Assembly: GCA_025765615.1 (NCBI GenBank)
Contig: JAIVFJ010000001.1
Coordinates: 909,538 to 973,537, forward strand
Source: Zopfochytrium polystomum
Taxonomy: Eukaryota > Chytridiomycota > Chytridiomycetes > Chytridiales > Chytridiaceae
Reading direction: 5' to 3'
Length of the DNA stretch: 64,000 bases
Part shown: positions 20,207 to 32,470 of the stretch, piece by piece
How the letters are laid out: each line of letters opens with the position of its first letter
Numbering within the stretch: the first letter of the stretch is position 1
Made by a program: the position numbers and the translations under genes
Notes under the pieces: model-generated
What the model was told of the DNA's origin: nothing
Databases searched by the model: none
The model's input: only the letters and a program-made list of their open reading frames with translations

Positions 20207-21249
20207 CTAATGATGATGCCCAATGGTAATGGTCCAATGGTCCAATGAGGGTGTTGTTATGGCAGCTTCTTCGACCGACTCGACACTGGTGGTGAGCCAG
20301 ACGGTGCCCCGTCCAATCGACGTCCTCGTTGTTGTTGACAAGGTTCGCTGACCACCACGCAGCGTTCCCCTCCTCATCTCATTCCCTAATACACCCCCCA
20401 ACCCAGTGGACGATTGCAGCAATAATGATCATCCGAAAAAGGATGCCCCCCAACTGGCCAAAATGATGGGGCAATCTTCATGAAGACCAGCGGATGCGCG
20501 TCTGATGTCTGGAGCGTGTTCGCAGCCTGGCTGTTGAATTGAAAAGGTAAGATGAGGGTGTGCGACACAGCCGCTCGTTGACCCACCAGCGGCGTACATG
20601 GTCTCGCTCAGGAGACCGTTGCTTCTGCAGGGAGATTCTCCCAAATGTTCGTGATTGCACCTGGCGTGTCAGAAGGGCGCCAACAGACTTGAGTTGGCGT
20701 GGAGTGATAAAGCTTGTTTAGAGCATGAGTCCTTTTCTTGTTACGAGCGAAGCGCCGTCTCTTCTTGGAGTGTCTCACTATCCCCCAACTCGCTGGGCTC
20801 TTGTGTCGTTCTTGAAATTAAGGATGCTGTCTTTCCACCACTGTACTGCCTCATCGGGCGCCCATCTCACTGCACGTTCATCACACTCGAGCGGCAACAG
20901 AGGCAATGGAGTCGCCATCGTGCCACTCCACCAGCCGATCGCTGGGCAGATTTCGAAACAAGAAATCCAGGAGGCTGACTGATCTGACCTTGCTCAGAGA
21001 TTTGGGCCACAGTTCTTGAAGGACGAGAGCCAGCAGTTGTGTTGGCAAATAGGGCGGCGATGTTGAAAGCGATCGCGCGGGTTGCCAGAGTACGAGTGCA
21101 CGGCGATCGCACGGCAAAACAAAACAGAGGCGCCCCCACGACGGTTTGAACGCCGATCTTCACCGAGAATGACTTTTCGATGGTGATATCCTGTCAGTTG
21201 GACGACAGGGGCTGCAAAAGTGTCTTCTCATTTCTTATTTCTGTCATGT
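20207..21249. other. upstream region of the ankyrin gene and degenerate 5' part of the copia element
   Basis: No intact gene. The region just upstream of 20206 should contain the ankyrin-gene promoter. From about 20650 rightwards the sequence may be the decayed gag/protease part of the retroelement, but no frame supports this clearly, and I found no LTR pair. Confidence 0.35.
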
Positions 21250-24110
21250 GAGTAATAGGTACTCCTTCCGGGTCTGTGGACCTCTCTCTAACTGGTGTTT
21301 GCTATAATCCATCGCTCTCGACCAACCTGCTCTCAGTGAGCCAGCTTGCCAAAAAGCATGGGAAAAGCGTGCTGTTTGGTGGGGGACACGTCTGGATTGT
21401 TGATGGCGATTTTGTTACACACCTTCAGCCTTCGACAATCCTGATTGGCGTTGGTCAGCTTCACTGTGATGGTCTCTGCTACGTCGGTGGAAATGCAACA
21501 TCAGCGACAGAGGACTCTCTTGTGTTTCTTAGTTCCCATAACGAGACACCAAGCCTCCCTCTACTTCATGCACGTTTAGGCCATCTGAATGAGAAGTATC
21601 TCAAGCTTCTACGGGTCCATACGAATGATTTCAAGGTGATTGAGATCGATCAGTCCTTACCGCTCTGTGAAGGCTGTGTTTTCAGGAAAAGCCATCGCCA
21701 GCCTTTCCCATCATCTGACACACCGGCTCGTGCAGTTGGCAATATCATTGTCCAAGATATCAGGGGCCTATTTTGGCCGCCTTCTCGGGGCGGTCACCGT
21801 TACGTTCAAACCCTTAAAGACCGTTTCTCAGGCCTGGCCGTTTCTTACCTGCTGAAATCTCGCACTCAGGCCTGGACCAACTTTGACGTATTTTCCGTTT
21901 TTTTGACCACTCAGACTTCATATGTCATCAAAGCGATGCAAACAGACAACACTGGGGAGTATATTTCCAAAGCGTTTGAGGACCACCTCACCTCACTGGA
22001 AATTGAACATCGCCACACTGTTCCCTATGCCCATCAGCAAAACGGTTTTATTGAGCGCGATCACCGAACTCTTTTTGATTGCGCTATGTCAATGTCGCAC
22101 ACACGAAAACTATGACAGTGAAGGACTGGGTGAAGTTGTACTTGCTGGGTCGATTGCGCAAGAGCCCACCCCGCACCAGTCTCAAACCCGCTGACAACGC
22201 CAGCCTGGTTGGAGCCGGAACCGCCCTCAAAGGAGATCGTGCTCTTTGGCAGAACCTTCCTCTTCTCGACCTCGAACTGCGACAGCTGCATCCGCTGCGC
22301 GTGGCCTTCTGCAACAGAGAGACATCCGCACAACCCAGCTCCGGCTTTCCGTATTCCGGCGCCAGGGGCAATCCCACCGGCAGAGCTCACCCGTCCGTGA
22401 ACGCCCCGACAGGACTCTCAGATTCCGAGGCCCGAACAGTACTTTCTCTGGGATCGGTCAGACCGGCCGGACTGTTGCGCTATGCACGAGGGTCGGACCA
22501 CACGCCGAGCTATGCTGGCTTCACTCCTGGACAAGGCAGGATCGCATGGAGATCTCACAAGCGGATGGGGAGACAGATGTTGCCCTAAAAGTTTGTGGTG
22601 CTCCGGACAGTAGTCAACTATGGCCAAAGTCAAGGAAGGAGGCAATGCTGTCGGGATGACTGGGAGGAGTGGATGAAAGCAGACAACAAGGAAGAAAAGT
22701 TGTTCAAGGACCAGAATGTGTAGAAGGTGGTTCGCTGGGAAGATGTCCCGGATGGGGAGATCATCTACCACATGTTCATGATTTACTCGCAAAAGTTCAC
22801 CTCCGATGGTGCTTTGGAGCGGTATAAGGCCAGATGGGTTGTGGATGGGAGCAAGCAGGACCTCGCTGAGGCAGAAACCTTTGCGCCAACCCCACGTTGG
22901 CAGACTCTTCGGACTCTTGCAGCACTTAGTGCTCATGAGGGAATTGCAATTCGCCAGTCTGATGTGGAGACGGCGTTCCTGCATGCATCGGCTCGAAAAC
23001 CTTTCTATGTACGATCTCCAAAAGGAGAAATCTGGCTGTGTACCAAGACAATCTACGGAAATGTTGAGGGGTTTAACCTCTGACTCTCAGCTGCTTGAGA
23101 TGGGATACTCGCAGTGTCCAGCAGACCCCTGCTGCTTTGTGAAGCAGTGTATTATTGATGGGGTGGACCAGTTTGGCATTGTCACTCGTTGGGTTGATGA
23201 CTATTTTGATCTTCATACCCATGCGGAGCTTGAGGCTGCGTATCCAGCTGGGATGAGATCTGCGTTCCGTCTTAAGGACAACTTTGGTCTTCTTTCTTTT
23301 GGCTTGGGCAGTTCACTTTGATTTCTTCGATGCATGGGGCAAAGTACTTTGTGGCCCATCTATGCCTCCCAAAGGCGTTGTGTACTTGGTACAGCTTCAC
23401 CAGACCCGTTACATAAATCACTTGATGGACGAGTATGGACAGGGCATGGCGAAGGAGACTTCAACACCCATCGACAAAAGCGAGAAGTTTGTGAAAGGGG
23501 TTCCAATGACGGAGGAGGAAAAAGTGACTTGACCATATGCGTCTTTAGACTACGCAGCTGTGGTTACCCGACCTGATATTGCGCACGCTGTGGGCGAACT
23601 CTCAAAGTATCTGGCAGCGCCTTCCCTTGAACATTGGAATATTCACCCGTGGATTCTGTTATATCTGAAGGGTACAGCGGGCCATGGAAGTTACCACCGA
23701 CCCTCAGCCACTTTATCACCCACCATTTACTGTGATGCAAGTTTCCAAAACTGTCTAGATACCCAAAGATCAACCACCAGGTACCTTGCCATTATGTCAG
23801 GTGGACCAGTGGGATGGAGGTCATGCAGAAAACACCCTCGAGGAAGGCCAAGGCAACTCAGAGGTGTTGAGTGGATTGGTGGTGGGGAGAGGCTGAGCCT
23901 CCCGAGGCAGCGGACGCCAGAGTTGGGCAGCAAGAAAGCCCTCGCACAGGGCTGCCGGCGACTGCAAGCTGTGAGCATGGCGCCCTTCTCGCCGCCAGCG
24001 ACCGCTCACACCAGTACTGCGATCACCGGGTCGCATTGTATCGTCGTGGTCCACGGTGTGAGCAGCACTCCGATCACATGTGGTCCCATCTGTTTGGTGA
24101 GGGCGGGGGG
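21250..24110 (+). mobile_element. degenerate Ty1/copia retrotransposon (pol region)
   Basis: Domains appear in copia order. At 21276-22115 there is a GAG-pre-integrase and integrase segment with the H-x3-H...C-x2-C zinc motif (HARLGH, CEGCVFRK) and the catalytic D, D, E residues (VQDIRG, MQTDNTGEY, NGFIERDH). Reverse transcriptase follows in pieces at 22727-23083 and 23090-23320 with KARWV, DVETAFLHA and a VDD motif (RWVDDYFD). The RNase H region at 23540-23840 has TRPDIAHAVGELSKYL. Stops and frameshifts interrupt every junction and 22120-22720 is unreadable, so the element is dead. It lies between two minus-strand ankyrin paralogues in the opposite orientation. LTRs were not identified. Confidence 0.85.
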
Positions 24111-24505
24111 GGCAGCGCCGGAGGGGCACCTCGAGGTCGAATCTTTGAAAGAGAGAAAGTTGGAGAGGGACAGTGTGTGTGTGTGCGTTGCGTGTCATTG
24201 TGTGGAGTGTGTGTGCGTTGTGTGCGTGGTGTCTTCCGGTCTGCCAAAGTCCTTCTTTACTTGCCTGAAACGATAGATCGGCGGCAAAGTCTCCCCGAGG
24301 TCTTTTTATTCTCCAATTTTCCTAATTTTCGCGCGCTGGAGCCTTCGCTCTGGCGCTGTGCTATCATCGGTCTGACAAGTCAACGTGCAAAATGGCGGAT
24401 TGCATTGCATAAGAACACAAGTATTAATATTAATACACGGTTCGTGACCACAATTGATTTGTTTAGCGCCAGCCCCAAACGAATGACGAAGATAGAAGGA
24501 TTATA

Positions 24506-27254
24506 TCAGATGTCTTCCCGCATCGATGAGGAATCCGACCCTAACTCGCTCCCCATCGAAATGTGCCGCCACGCCTCGTGCTCGACAAGAGCCGCCGCCC
24601 TGCGATCAAGCGCCGCATCCATCCCACCAAAGCAGTGCCTAAGCCACACCACCGTGTCCAGCGACCCCTTGGACACAGCAATGTCCATCGCTTGCGCCGC
24701 GCTCCGCGCCTCACCCCGCACGAGCATGCCCAGCGCAGGGCGGAACCGGGCAAACATCGGGTGCGCGGCAGCCGGTTCCGGGAAACTCTCCCAGAGCCAC
24801 AGCAGCTCGCTGAAGCAAAGGTGGCGCACGCAGGACTCCATCAAAGCCGTGACGGCGCCGCAGGCGGAGAAGAGCGCTGGGCGGTGGGCGCACAGGGTCT
24901 TGAGGACCTCGATGCGGCGGCGGTTGGCGGCGGCTGTGATTCTGGACGGGTACTCCGGCACGCCGTACTCCGGCACGTCAACTGTTGGCGTGCCCCAGAG
25001 CTGGAGTGTCTCGTTGCCAACGACAGCCTCGAGAGACGCTGCGGCGAGCACGTCGGGGGTCGTCTCCAGCACGGCTTCAAGGTGCTTTGCGAGCTCGAGC
25101 TGTACGCACCGGAACGCCAGGTGGTCGCGTTGTGCTGCGTCCGTGCAGGCGACCACGGCTGCAGCCATGCTCGCCACGGGCATGCGCTGCAGCGGCAGCA
25201 GATGAACGCCGGGATCGCCGGAACGCATCTGCTCCTCAATGACGTCGGTCCAAAATTTGGTATCGTCCAGTCCCTCAGGGGTCAGACCGTAAGTGACTCC
25301 GAGGAACTCTACCACATCCAGGTGCCCCTTGCGGAAGGCGCCCGTCGCGGCGTCATGACTGCAGCCTTCGGATCGATTGTCGTGGAGGAACTTGACCACT
25401 TCCAGATACCCTCGCTCTGCAGCCACGTCCATGGCCTGTTTGCTGCACCCTTCCTTCCGGTTCATGTGCAGGTATCGGACAACATCTAGATGGCCGTTAC
25501 CGGCTGCCGCGTCCATCGCCACCTTGCTGCATCCTTCGGTCCGTTGCTCGTGGAGGAACTCGACAATGTCCAAGTGTCCCGCCGCTGCCGCCTCGTCCAT
25601 CGCAGTCGCTGTGAAGACCTCTCCAAAATGCTCGTTCAGGAACTTTACAACCGCCAAATGGCCGCCTGCCGCTGCCGTATTCACAGCAGCTTCTGTACAG
25701 CCATCGTTACGGTTGCTGTGCAAAAATTCTAGAACATCCAAGAGTCCCGCGCCCGCCGCCAAGTCCATTGGCAGATCAATCTTCACCGCCGGATCAGACC
25801 AGTCCTTTGATGATAGCCGATGTAAGACTTGGATGATCTCCAAGCATGCTCGCGGCAGTACATGCAAGCACTGGAAGATCGGAACGTACACGATGTCGGC
25901 CGCAATGTCTGCCACCTCGGGGCGATGTTCCAGCAGGAACTTGACAACCTCCGCTCGTTTATTCAATTCCACCCGATCCTCGGTCCACGTGAACTCCAGT
26001 ACGCCATAGAGGGCTTCCTTCGTGCAGCCCTCGGTGCGGTGGGAGTGCAGGAACTTCACCACGTCAAAGTGCCCATTCTCCGCAGCGCGGTCCATCGCCG
26101 CGACCGTCGCCTCCGCTCCACGATCGTGCAGGAACTTCACCACGTCAATGTGCCCATTCTCCGCCGCCCCGTCCATCGCCGCGACCGTCGCCTCCGCTCC
26201 ACGTTCGTGCAAAAACTCGACAAGGGCGAGGTGTCCCCTCGCCGCAGCCGTGTCCAACGCCCCTGCCACGCACTCCATGCCGAACCTGTTCAAAGCCCAT
26301 TCGACCACGTGCAAGTGGCCCGACGCGGCGGCCACACCAGCGACCTGGAGCGGGGTGCCAACGTGCGTTTCAAAGGGCTTGAACACGTCCGCCCACCTCA
26401 GCAGGTCCATACGGCCGACGCAGGCCGCGTAATCGATAAAGTCGTTGTCGATGCTGAGCTTGGGCTGCGCGGCAAAGAGTCCGGCGACGCGGTGCAGGGG
26501 CAGCCCGGACAGTGCAACGTCTCTCGCTTCGATGAGGACACTCACCGCATGCCCCAGGCCTAAGGAGGTCCTGCCAGCCGCGGGCCACGGCAACAGGGAA
26601 CAGCTCGCGCTCGAACCGGTACTTCGATTGGACAGCGGTGAACATTAATCTGCTTCGGATGAGGAGGTAGTCGGAGTAGTTGAGCGACACGCCGTTCTTT
26701 AGTACCGCTGCAAAGTTGAACGCGGCGTGGGCGGCAGTTGCTGCCGCGGCAGCGGCTGGGGTGGGTGCTTCGCGGGGATCGATGAGCAGGTGGTGGAGGT
26801 CGTGTTCGAAGATGTCGCGGAACGCGGATCTGGTTCGGTCCCGATGGGCACCTATGGTGTGGGCGCGGAGCGGTTGGATGCCGACGCCGGAGAGGTATTG
26901 GGTTACGGGGCCTGCGAGGGCGAGGATGGTGTGCTTCAGCTCGGGTGAGAGTTTGTCCCACAAGCTGCGGCGGATGCAGGAGGTCGTCGGAGCAACGGCC
27001 ACGGGGCGGTCTGCGGCAGGAACGGGGGTTGCCACGGCGCTCATGGCATTGAGCGATGAATCCAGGAGCCCCAGGTCGGTGAGAAGGGTTGTCACTGCGG
27101 CAACGGCAGCTTGGAGGGTGCTGAGGTGCTCGCGGACTGTTGCGTTCGATGTGGAAGAGGTTCCGGCAGTTGAAACTGCCGCAGCGAGCGTCCTTGCGGA
27201 CACCTGGATGGCGTGGAGCTGGGCCTCGACGCCGGCTAGTTCAAACGCCGTCAT
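24506..27254 (-). pseudogene. large ankyrin-repeat protein, frameshifted copy
   Basis: Paralogue of the gene at 17456-20206 along its full length. ATG 27254 matches the start of that gene (an in-frame ATG at 27317 would add 21 residues). The N-terminal frame runs to about 26555, where the reading must shift by one base (in the GGTGAGTGTCCTC region, about 26540-26552) to continue into the second frame, which stays open to the stop at 24506. Ankyrin repeats (one more GHIDVVKFLH unit than the intact copy) and the C-terminal domain ending DTVVWLRHCFGGMDAAL are otherwise well kept. Only one lesion over 2.7 kb means it could be a recent pseudogene, a sequencing error, or programmed. Confidence 0.8.
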
Positions 27255-27317
27255 CGGCCGCTGTTGACCAATGGTGGTGGTGGTGTGTGTTGAAATGGCA
27301 GCTTCGACGGACCCCAT

Positions 27318-28000
27318 CGCTCACCGCTGTCGTCACGAGCAGTGACTTTGCCGCCGTCGACAAACAGTTGGTTGGTGGGACGCGGTATTTATTGTGGTTG
27401 GAAGGGGACTTGTCTTGCCCCGCTAAATGGCAAAGTCTGTTGATTGATTTCCTTTATTTCAAGTTCATTTCATTTTACTCCAGCCTTGAGCTGTGATAGC
27501 GCGTGCTGGCGCGTTGTCTTGCTGATAGATATTCCGTGCTGAAACAAGTTGCAACCTGTCGAATGGTGAAACAAATTTTTTGCTGCTTTCAAATCAATGC
27601 AGCGGTGAGCTAGAGTGCACTAAGGAGAATAATTCCGCGACATTACGCATCGCAGAGAGGGCACCCCGCAAAAACAAGTAAAGAAAAACTTGAAAGCACA
27701 AGGATGATCGCCGAAGAAAAAGGTACCACGGCAAGCAAACCAGAATGAAAGCGGCGTTTTACACAGATTGTATATAGATAGGGTCACCGCATGTCGCTAC
27801 CAATTTATTGGATTTTCACAATGGCGTACAGATGGGACTCGCAAGCAACAAGCAGTGGGCACAGACAAGGAAGAGGACAAGAAATGTAAAGAATGAAAGG
27901 GGAACCGTGAATTCAGAGTCAGGGGGCCAAGTAGCGGAGCAAAACAAGCAGGGTTTTTGAAGAGGGGTCGTGGGAGCATGAGCGACGGAGGCGGGGCGCA
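27318..28000. other. intergenic, between divergent ankyrin copies
   Basis: AT-richer spacer with no coding frame supported. It separates the minus-strand frameshifted copy from the plus-strand degraded copy. Confidence 0.4.
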
Positions 28001-29410
28001 TTGAGCCGTCGCGACGCTGGTTACAATGTTCGGAGAACGATGAGAAAGGCGGTGCGCAAGGATTTTGAAGAAAAGGAGAACCTATCCCATCGAGTACTGC
28101 AACGATGCTTGGAGATCATCCAGATCCTGCACCGAATGTCATTGCACGACTGGACCGAGTCGGCAATGGACTTGGCGGCGCGCGCGGGCCTCCTGGATGT
28201 CGTCGCATTCTTGCACGGTAACCGCGAAGAGGGCTGCACCGAAGAGGCTGCGAACGCGGCAGCCGCGAGGGGTCATTTGGCAGTGGTGAAATTCCTGCAC
28301 GCGCATTTTGGAGAGGTCTTTGAAGCGACTGCGATGGACGCGGCGGCGGCGGCGGGACACTTAGACATTGTCGCGTTCCTCCACGAGCACCGCACCGAAG
28401 GCTGCAGCTGGACGCGGCAGCCGGAAACGGCCACCTGAGGGTGGTCGGATACTTGCACCGAAAGCGCTATGGACAAAGCGGCTGAGCGGAGATTCCTGGA
28501 GGGGGTCAAGTTCCTCCACGACGATCGCTCCGAAGGCTGCAGCCCCGACGCGCGGACCGCGCCCGGAACAGCGGCCACGAGCACGTGGCACAGTACCTCA
28601 GTGCCGCGTACGTCCTCAAGCCCAAGGCGGGACGCCGGAAATCGTAGGGCGGGGTAAATGACTCCAACGACCCGACACGGCCAATACTGGGCCGACGTCG
28701 TGGAAGAGCACGCACGCGCCAGCGGCGGGGCCCAACCGAAACGCTGCCGCTGGAGCGCATGCCCGTTGCGAGCACGGCCACCGTCGCCGCCGCCTGCGCC
28801 GGCACAGCCCAGCGGGACCGTCTCGCGCTGCGCTGCGTGCAGCTCGGACTCGCGCGGCACCTGGACGGCGTGCTAGAAGCGAGCCCCGACGCACTCGCCG
28901 CCGTGTCCCTCGCCGCCGTTGTCGGCGACGAAACGCTGCAGTTTTGGGGCCAGCAGACGGACGTCGTCGCCGCCGAAAAACCCGCAACCAAAACCGCAGC
29001 CGCCTCGGGCGCCGTCGGCCGCGGCGTCTTGGTGCTCCGGACGCTCTGCGCCCGGCGGCCGTCACTCTTCGCTAACCGCGGCGTCCGCAGCGCTGCTCGA
29101 GTCCACCGTGCGGCACCCGCGGTTCGACTATCTGGCGTGGTTGTGCGTGAGCTTCCCCGCCGCGACGGCCGCGGACCCGATGTTTGCCGGGTTCCGGCTG
29201 GCGCTGGGGATGCTGGCGCACGTCGGCGCGTGGACGCCGGCGCTGGCGCTGGAGAGCGCTGTCCCGCACGGGTCGCTGGACACGGTGGCGTGGCTGCGGC
29301 ACTGCTTCGGCGGGACGGACGCGCCGCTGGAGCGCAGGGCGGCGGGGGTTGTGGAGCATCACGTGTGGCGGTACATTGAGATCGGGAGCGAGGTGGTGGA
29401 TTCTGCTTGA
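28001..29410 (+). pseudogene. degraded third ankyrin-family copy
   Basis: Plus-strand remnants align in order with the C-terminal half of the intact gene: LEIIQILHRMSLHDWTE, MDLAARAGLLDVVAFLH, GHLAVVKFLHAHF and GHLDIVAFLHEHRTEGC up to 28438; FLHDDRSEGCSPDA after a frameshift; AQRDRLALRCVQLGLARHLD around 28815-28865; and, in another frame, DTVAWLRHCFGGTDAPLERR up to TGA at 29410. At least three frame changes are required and the N-terminal 500 residues are missing. Its orientation is opposite to the other copies. Confidence 0.75.
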
Positions 29411-30401
29411 AAAGAATCTTGATTGGGGTTGTCCACGAAGGAAAAAAGCACTCTGACTTTAATCACTCCTATCTTGTTTCTCTGTTGGGATAGGGCTTGC
29501 ACTTTAAAAAAAAATTAAAATAAAAAGAAATTAAAAAAAAAAAATCGTTTGCAAAATCTGGCCAACAGTCAACCCAGCGTTCTTTCTCCAGGGAGCGTTC
29601 TTTCTCCAGGGCTCCTTTTGGTCAGCGGCGGGATACTTAGACATTGTGGAGCAAGCAGCCGGACGTCGCGTAGCGCGCGTCGTCGTCGTTCCCGGTGCTC
29701 CAACACGGCGCCGTGGCGTGGCTGCGGAAGTGGTTTGGCGGGAGCGGACGGCAGCGCAGGTCCGCAGCGGTTGGCGAGCATCAGGCGTGGTGGGACATTT
29801 GACTAGGCGTGTTGGTGGATTTTGCGTGGAAAAGAAGCTTGCTGGGGTTGGCCACCAAAAATAGAGCACTCGTACCTTAATCATTTCTATCATTATTCTT
29901 TTTGAGATGGTTGGGCTTGGGGGAGGAACAAAAAAAAAATGAGGCTGGCTAGCACGAACAAATAGGGACCCGATTAATACGAGAATTACGAAGTTTCTCA
30001 TCTAAATTAAGAAACCCTTACCTTGACACCTTGTTGCCTCCGAAACCTCAACCTCAACCCAACCTCAACCTTAGGTCACCACAGGTAACCTCAACACAGT
30101 TGTCCCGGATTCGCTCGTGATTGTTTTATTTCATCTTCTCATTGTGTGGCTGAACTTTCTACTGTCATTTTTCGTCACCCTCTTCGTGAGCTTCTTTATT
30201 CTCTGATTGAACGAAACTTGGCACATCTCAGGTCACCGCTGCTTTATTTCGCGAAGCCTGGATAATGCTTTATCAATTGACGCCTCGATGACTTCGCTAC
30301 CTAGGGAGGCACTGCCCCATCACAAAATTTCGCCACTATCGTCAGTTCCGCCTCCCTTTCGCAGGATCCAGCATATTTCGCATTAGGGAAGGTTTGACAC
30401 A
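29411..30401. other. intergenic with a further ankyrin scrap and tRNA-linked flank
   Basis: A-rich at 29503-29544, then the 29635-29815 scrap listed separately. From about 30230 to 30400 the sequence (TCGATGACTTCGCTACCTAGGG) is a diverged copy of the region near 8845-8870 that precedes the first tRNA-His. Confidence 0.4.
29635..29815 (+). pseudogene. scrap of the ankyrin-family 3' end
   Basis: GCGTGGCTGCGGAAGTGGTT at about 29717 and the following GGAGCGGACGGCAGCGCAGG match the end of the copy at 29281-29410 (WLRHCFGGTDAPLERRA), and similarity continues into the 3' flank (AAAAGAAGCTTGCTGGGGTTG). It is a local tandem duplication of that copy's tail. Confidence 0.55.
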
Positions 30402-30473
30402 GCAGTATTCGTGTAGTGGCTAGTTGGCCTCGTTGTGGCCGAGGCAACGATGGTTTGATTCCACCATACTGCA
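30402..30473 (+). tRNA. tRNA-His(GTG)-like, degenerate copy
   Basis: The acceptor and anticodon arms are intact with anticodon GTG, but the T arm reads GATGG/TTTGATT/CCACC, giving one A-C mismatch and the usually invariant C56 changed to T, and the D loop is altered. It probably is a pseudogene, though histidine identity elements remain. Confidence 0.55.
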
Positions 30474-30697
30474 ACTACGTACCTATAAAGATATTTCTCC
30501 ATAGATAGGGTCTGTAGGTATTCCACTGATATGACGGAGGACCTTCCTGAATCAGTTACGAGCAGATAACGCCATCTTCAATCGGGACAAGACTTTATTT
30601 CAACTGTATTAATATACTGGTTCTTCGTTTTGGCATGCACATGGGGATTGTCTAAAACGGAGAGAGATTGTGCGAAACTTCATTTATTGTACAGATG

Positions 30698-31851
30698 TCA
30701 CCACACATCGGGCCGAGGAAATACAGAAACGTAAGCTGGGCGAGAATGGGGCTGGCTGTACCAGTCGCCTTCCTCCTCGTCTTCCTCGCCCTCCTCGCAC
30801 TCACTCTCCTCGCTCTCGTCCCACGAGATTTCCTCGTCAGATGATCCGTCTAATGATTCTGTCTCGGCTGGTTCCTCCCTCTCCCGCGTTTGAGCCGCAG
30901 AAGGTCCATCCACCAGAGCAGCAGGAGCTGGTCGTAATATTTGCAGCAACGCCTCTCGAATGTCGTACATAGGCTCATACTCCAGCTTCATATTCACCAG
31001 GAAGCACAAAATTTTGAAAAACTCATTGAGCCTTGGGCGACCATGACGAAACTGCTGTGTTGCAAGGCATCGACGAATCCGCTGGTTAACGTTTTCGTGA
31101 CAAGTGCCAATCCTCTTAACTGCTCGATTGATAACAGGATCGAGACTCGCTGACGTCAGAAAACGAGGATCTCCGCGAAAGCCTTTGTCAGCTGCGACGC
31201 ATTCGCCAGGACCAAGGAGAGGCGCTAGCCCCGCACGAGCGATCCGGAGGTCTGGATGGGATCCGCAAGGAAAGCCGTCACTCACCCGCACAATCTTGAG
31301 GTGACTGATGGCTGTGCCCACGACGAAGCGAATACCAGCGTGCTTGTGCTTATGGGAAATGTCCGACTTCTGTTGGTGGCGCTGCTCTGGAAAGTGAATG
31401 TCGATGCCGTCAGCGTACATGGAAAACTGCGGCGAAGACCAGTTGCGCCAACGGTCTTCGAGGGAAAACTGGGGATATTGTAAAGTTAGAGGTGGCAAAG
31501 CTCGAAAGTCGTGAAAGAATTTACATGCGCAATATCAAGAAGCACTTGTAAGCCCAATGACAACCAGTTCAACCACGTTTGGGTGCTAACACCAAGAGTC
31601 CTCCGGGCCACGTACTGCGTGGGGTAGACTTTCAAGAGGTACAGAGCGCAGAGAAGATGAATGGGCTTTGTTGCTGGGTGGCTACCCGGCACTCGGATGC
31701 GCAACCAGATATCATTGCAAACTTGCGCCGAAACTCCAAAAAAGGCTTTGAAATCGTTGGCCAAATTTGTTTGGCGGTGCTTTGGCTGGTCGCTCGCCGT
31801 GAAGTGGTGGAGGAAAAGTGCTTCCCAATCGACAGAAAGTTGATCTGTCAT
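30698..31851 (-). CDS. DDE_Tnp_4-type transposase, apparently intact
   Basis: Exons 31525-31851 and 30698-31468 join across a 56-nt GT-AG intron (31469-31524) without loss of frame, giving 365 residues. The N-terminal part (SVDWEALFLHHFTASDQPKHR, then RTLGVSTQTWLNWLSLGLQ) is a helical segment common before the catalytic domain. The DDE core shows YADGIDIHFPE (Asp129/Asp132), HKHKHAG, VSDGFPCGSHPD and AADKGFRGD (Asp203), then HENVNQRIRR...FRHG as in fungal and oomycete DDE_Tnp_4 (PIF/Harbinger-related) proteins. The tail is strongly acidic (about residues 315-350). The start MTDQLSV was chosen because upstream in-frame sequence is only the SLSLSL translation of a GA microsatellite. It sits inside TIRs and is probably capable of, or recently lost, activity. 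Confidence 0.82.
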
Positions 31852-31903
31852 GTGGGTGGCTGGTGTATTCACGACTGTAGTGAGACTAACTTCTTTATAA
31901 AGA

Positions 31904-31904
<1 letters not shown>

Positions 31905-31943
<39 letters not shown>

Positions 31944-32038
31944 CGTGCGAGTGAGAGAGAGAGAGTGTGTGTGTGAATGTTTGAGTCGAGCAATGGGGCG
32001 AGAGTGGGAGAGGCAGACAGAAAGAGAGAGAGAAGGAG

Positions 32039-32105
<67 letters not shown>

Positions 32106-32112
32106 GAGAGAA
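31905..32112. repeat. GA microsatellite tract
   Basis: Two long (GA)n blocks (about 31914-31941 and 32015-32112) with interruptions, lying between the 5' ends of the transposon's two genes and thus probably in their shared promoter. Confidence 0.9.
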
Positions 32113-32470
32113 CAAGACAGCACGGAAAATAGGGGTCCGAGCCACAATAAAGCCAGAGAAATTGATCATGTGGACGTGTGTTTACAAATAACGGACTGTC
32201 GGTGGTTGGGCCTTGGCTCCAAGTCCGAGCTGTGCAAAACAGTTCATACGCAGCACATACCTTGTCTCTCTTTCACTCTCTTGCCCAGTCTCCAGCCCTC
32301 TCTCCTCTCCCCCTCGCTGTCTGTCACATGCTCAAGCGCACACCATTCCTCGCTCTGTACCTATCGTCCTGCATCGCTTGCTTCCATGCCGACTCCACGA
32401 ATATGAAACGCGCAAGAATAGTAGAAAACACCCCCCTCGCTGCAAAACAGCAATGAAATCAGATGGTTAA

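Noticed and set aside
31486..32169. Long minus-strand ORF with SLSLSL repeats upstream of the transposase
   Set aside because: The Ser/Leu tract is only the translation of a GA/CT microsatellite; the transposase most plausibly starts at the later Met at 31851.
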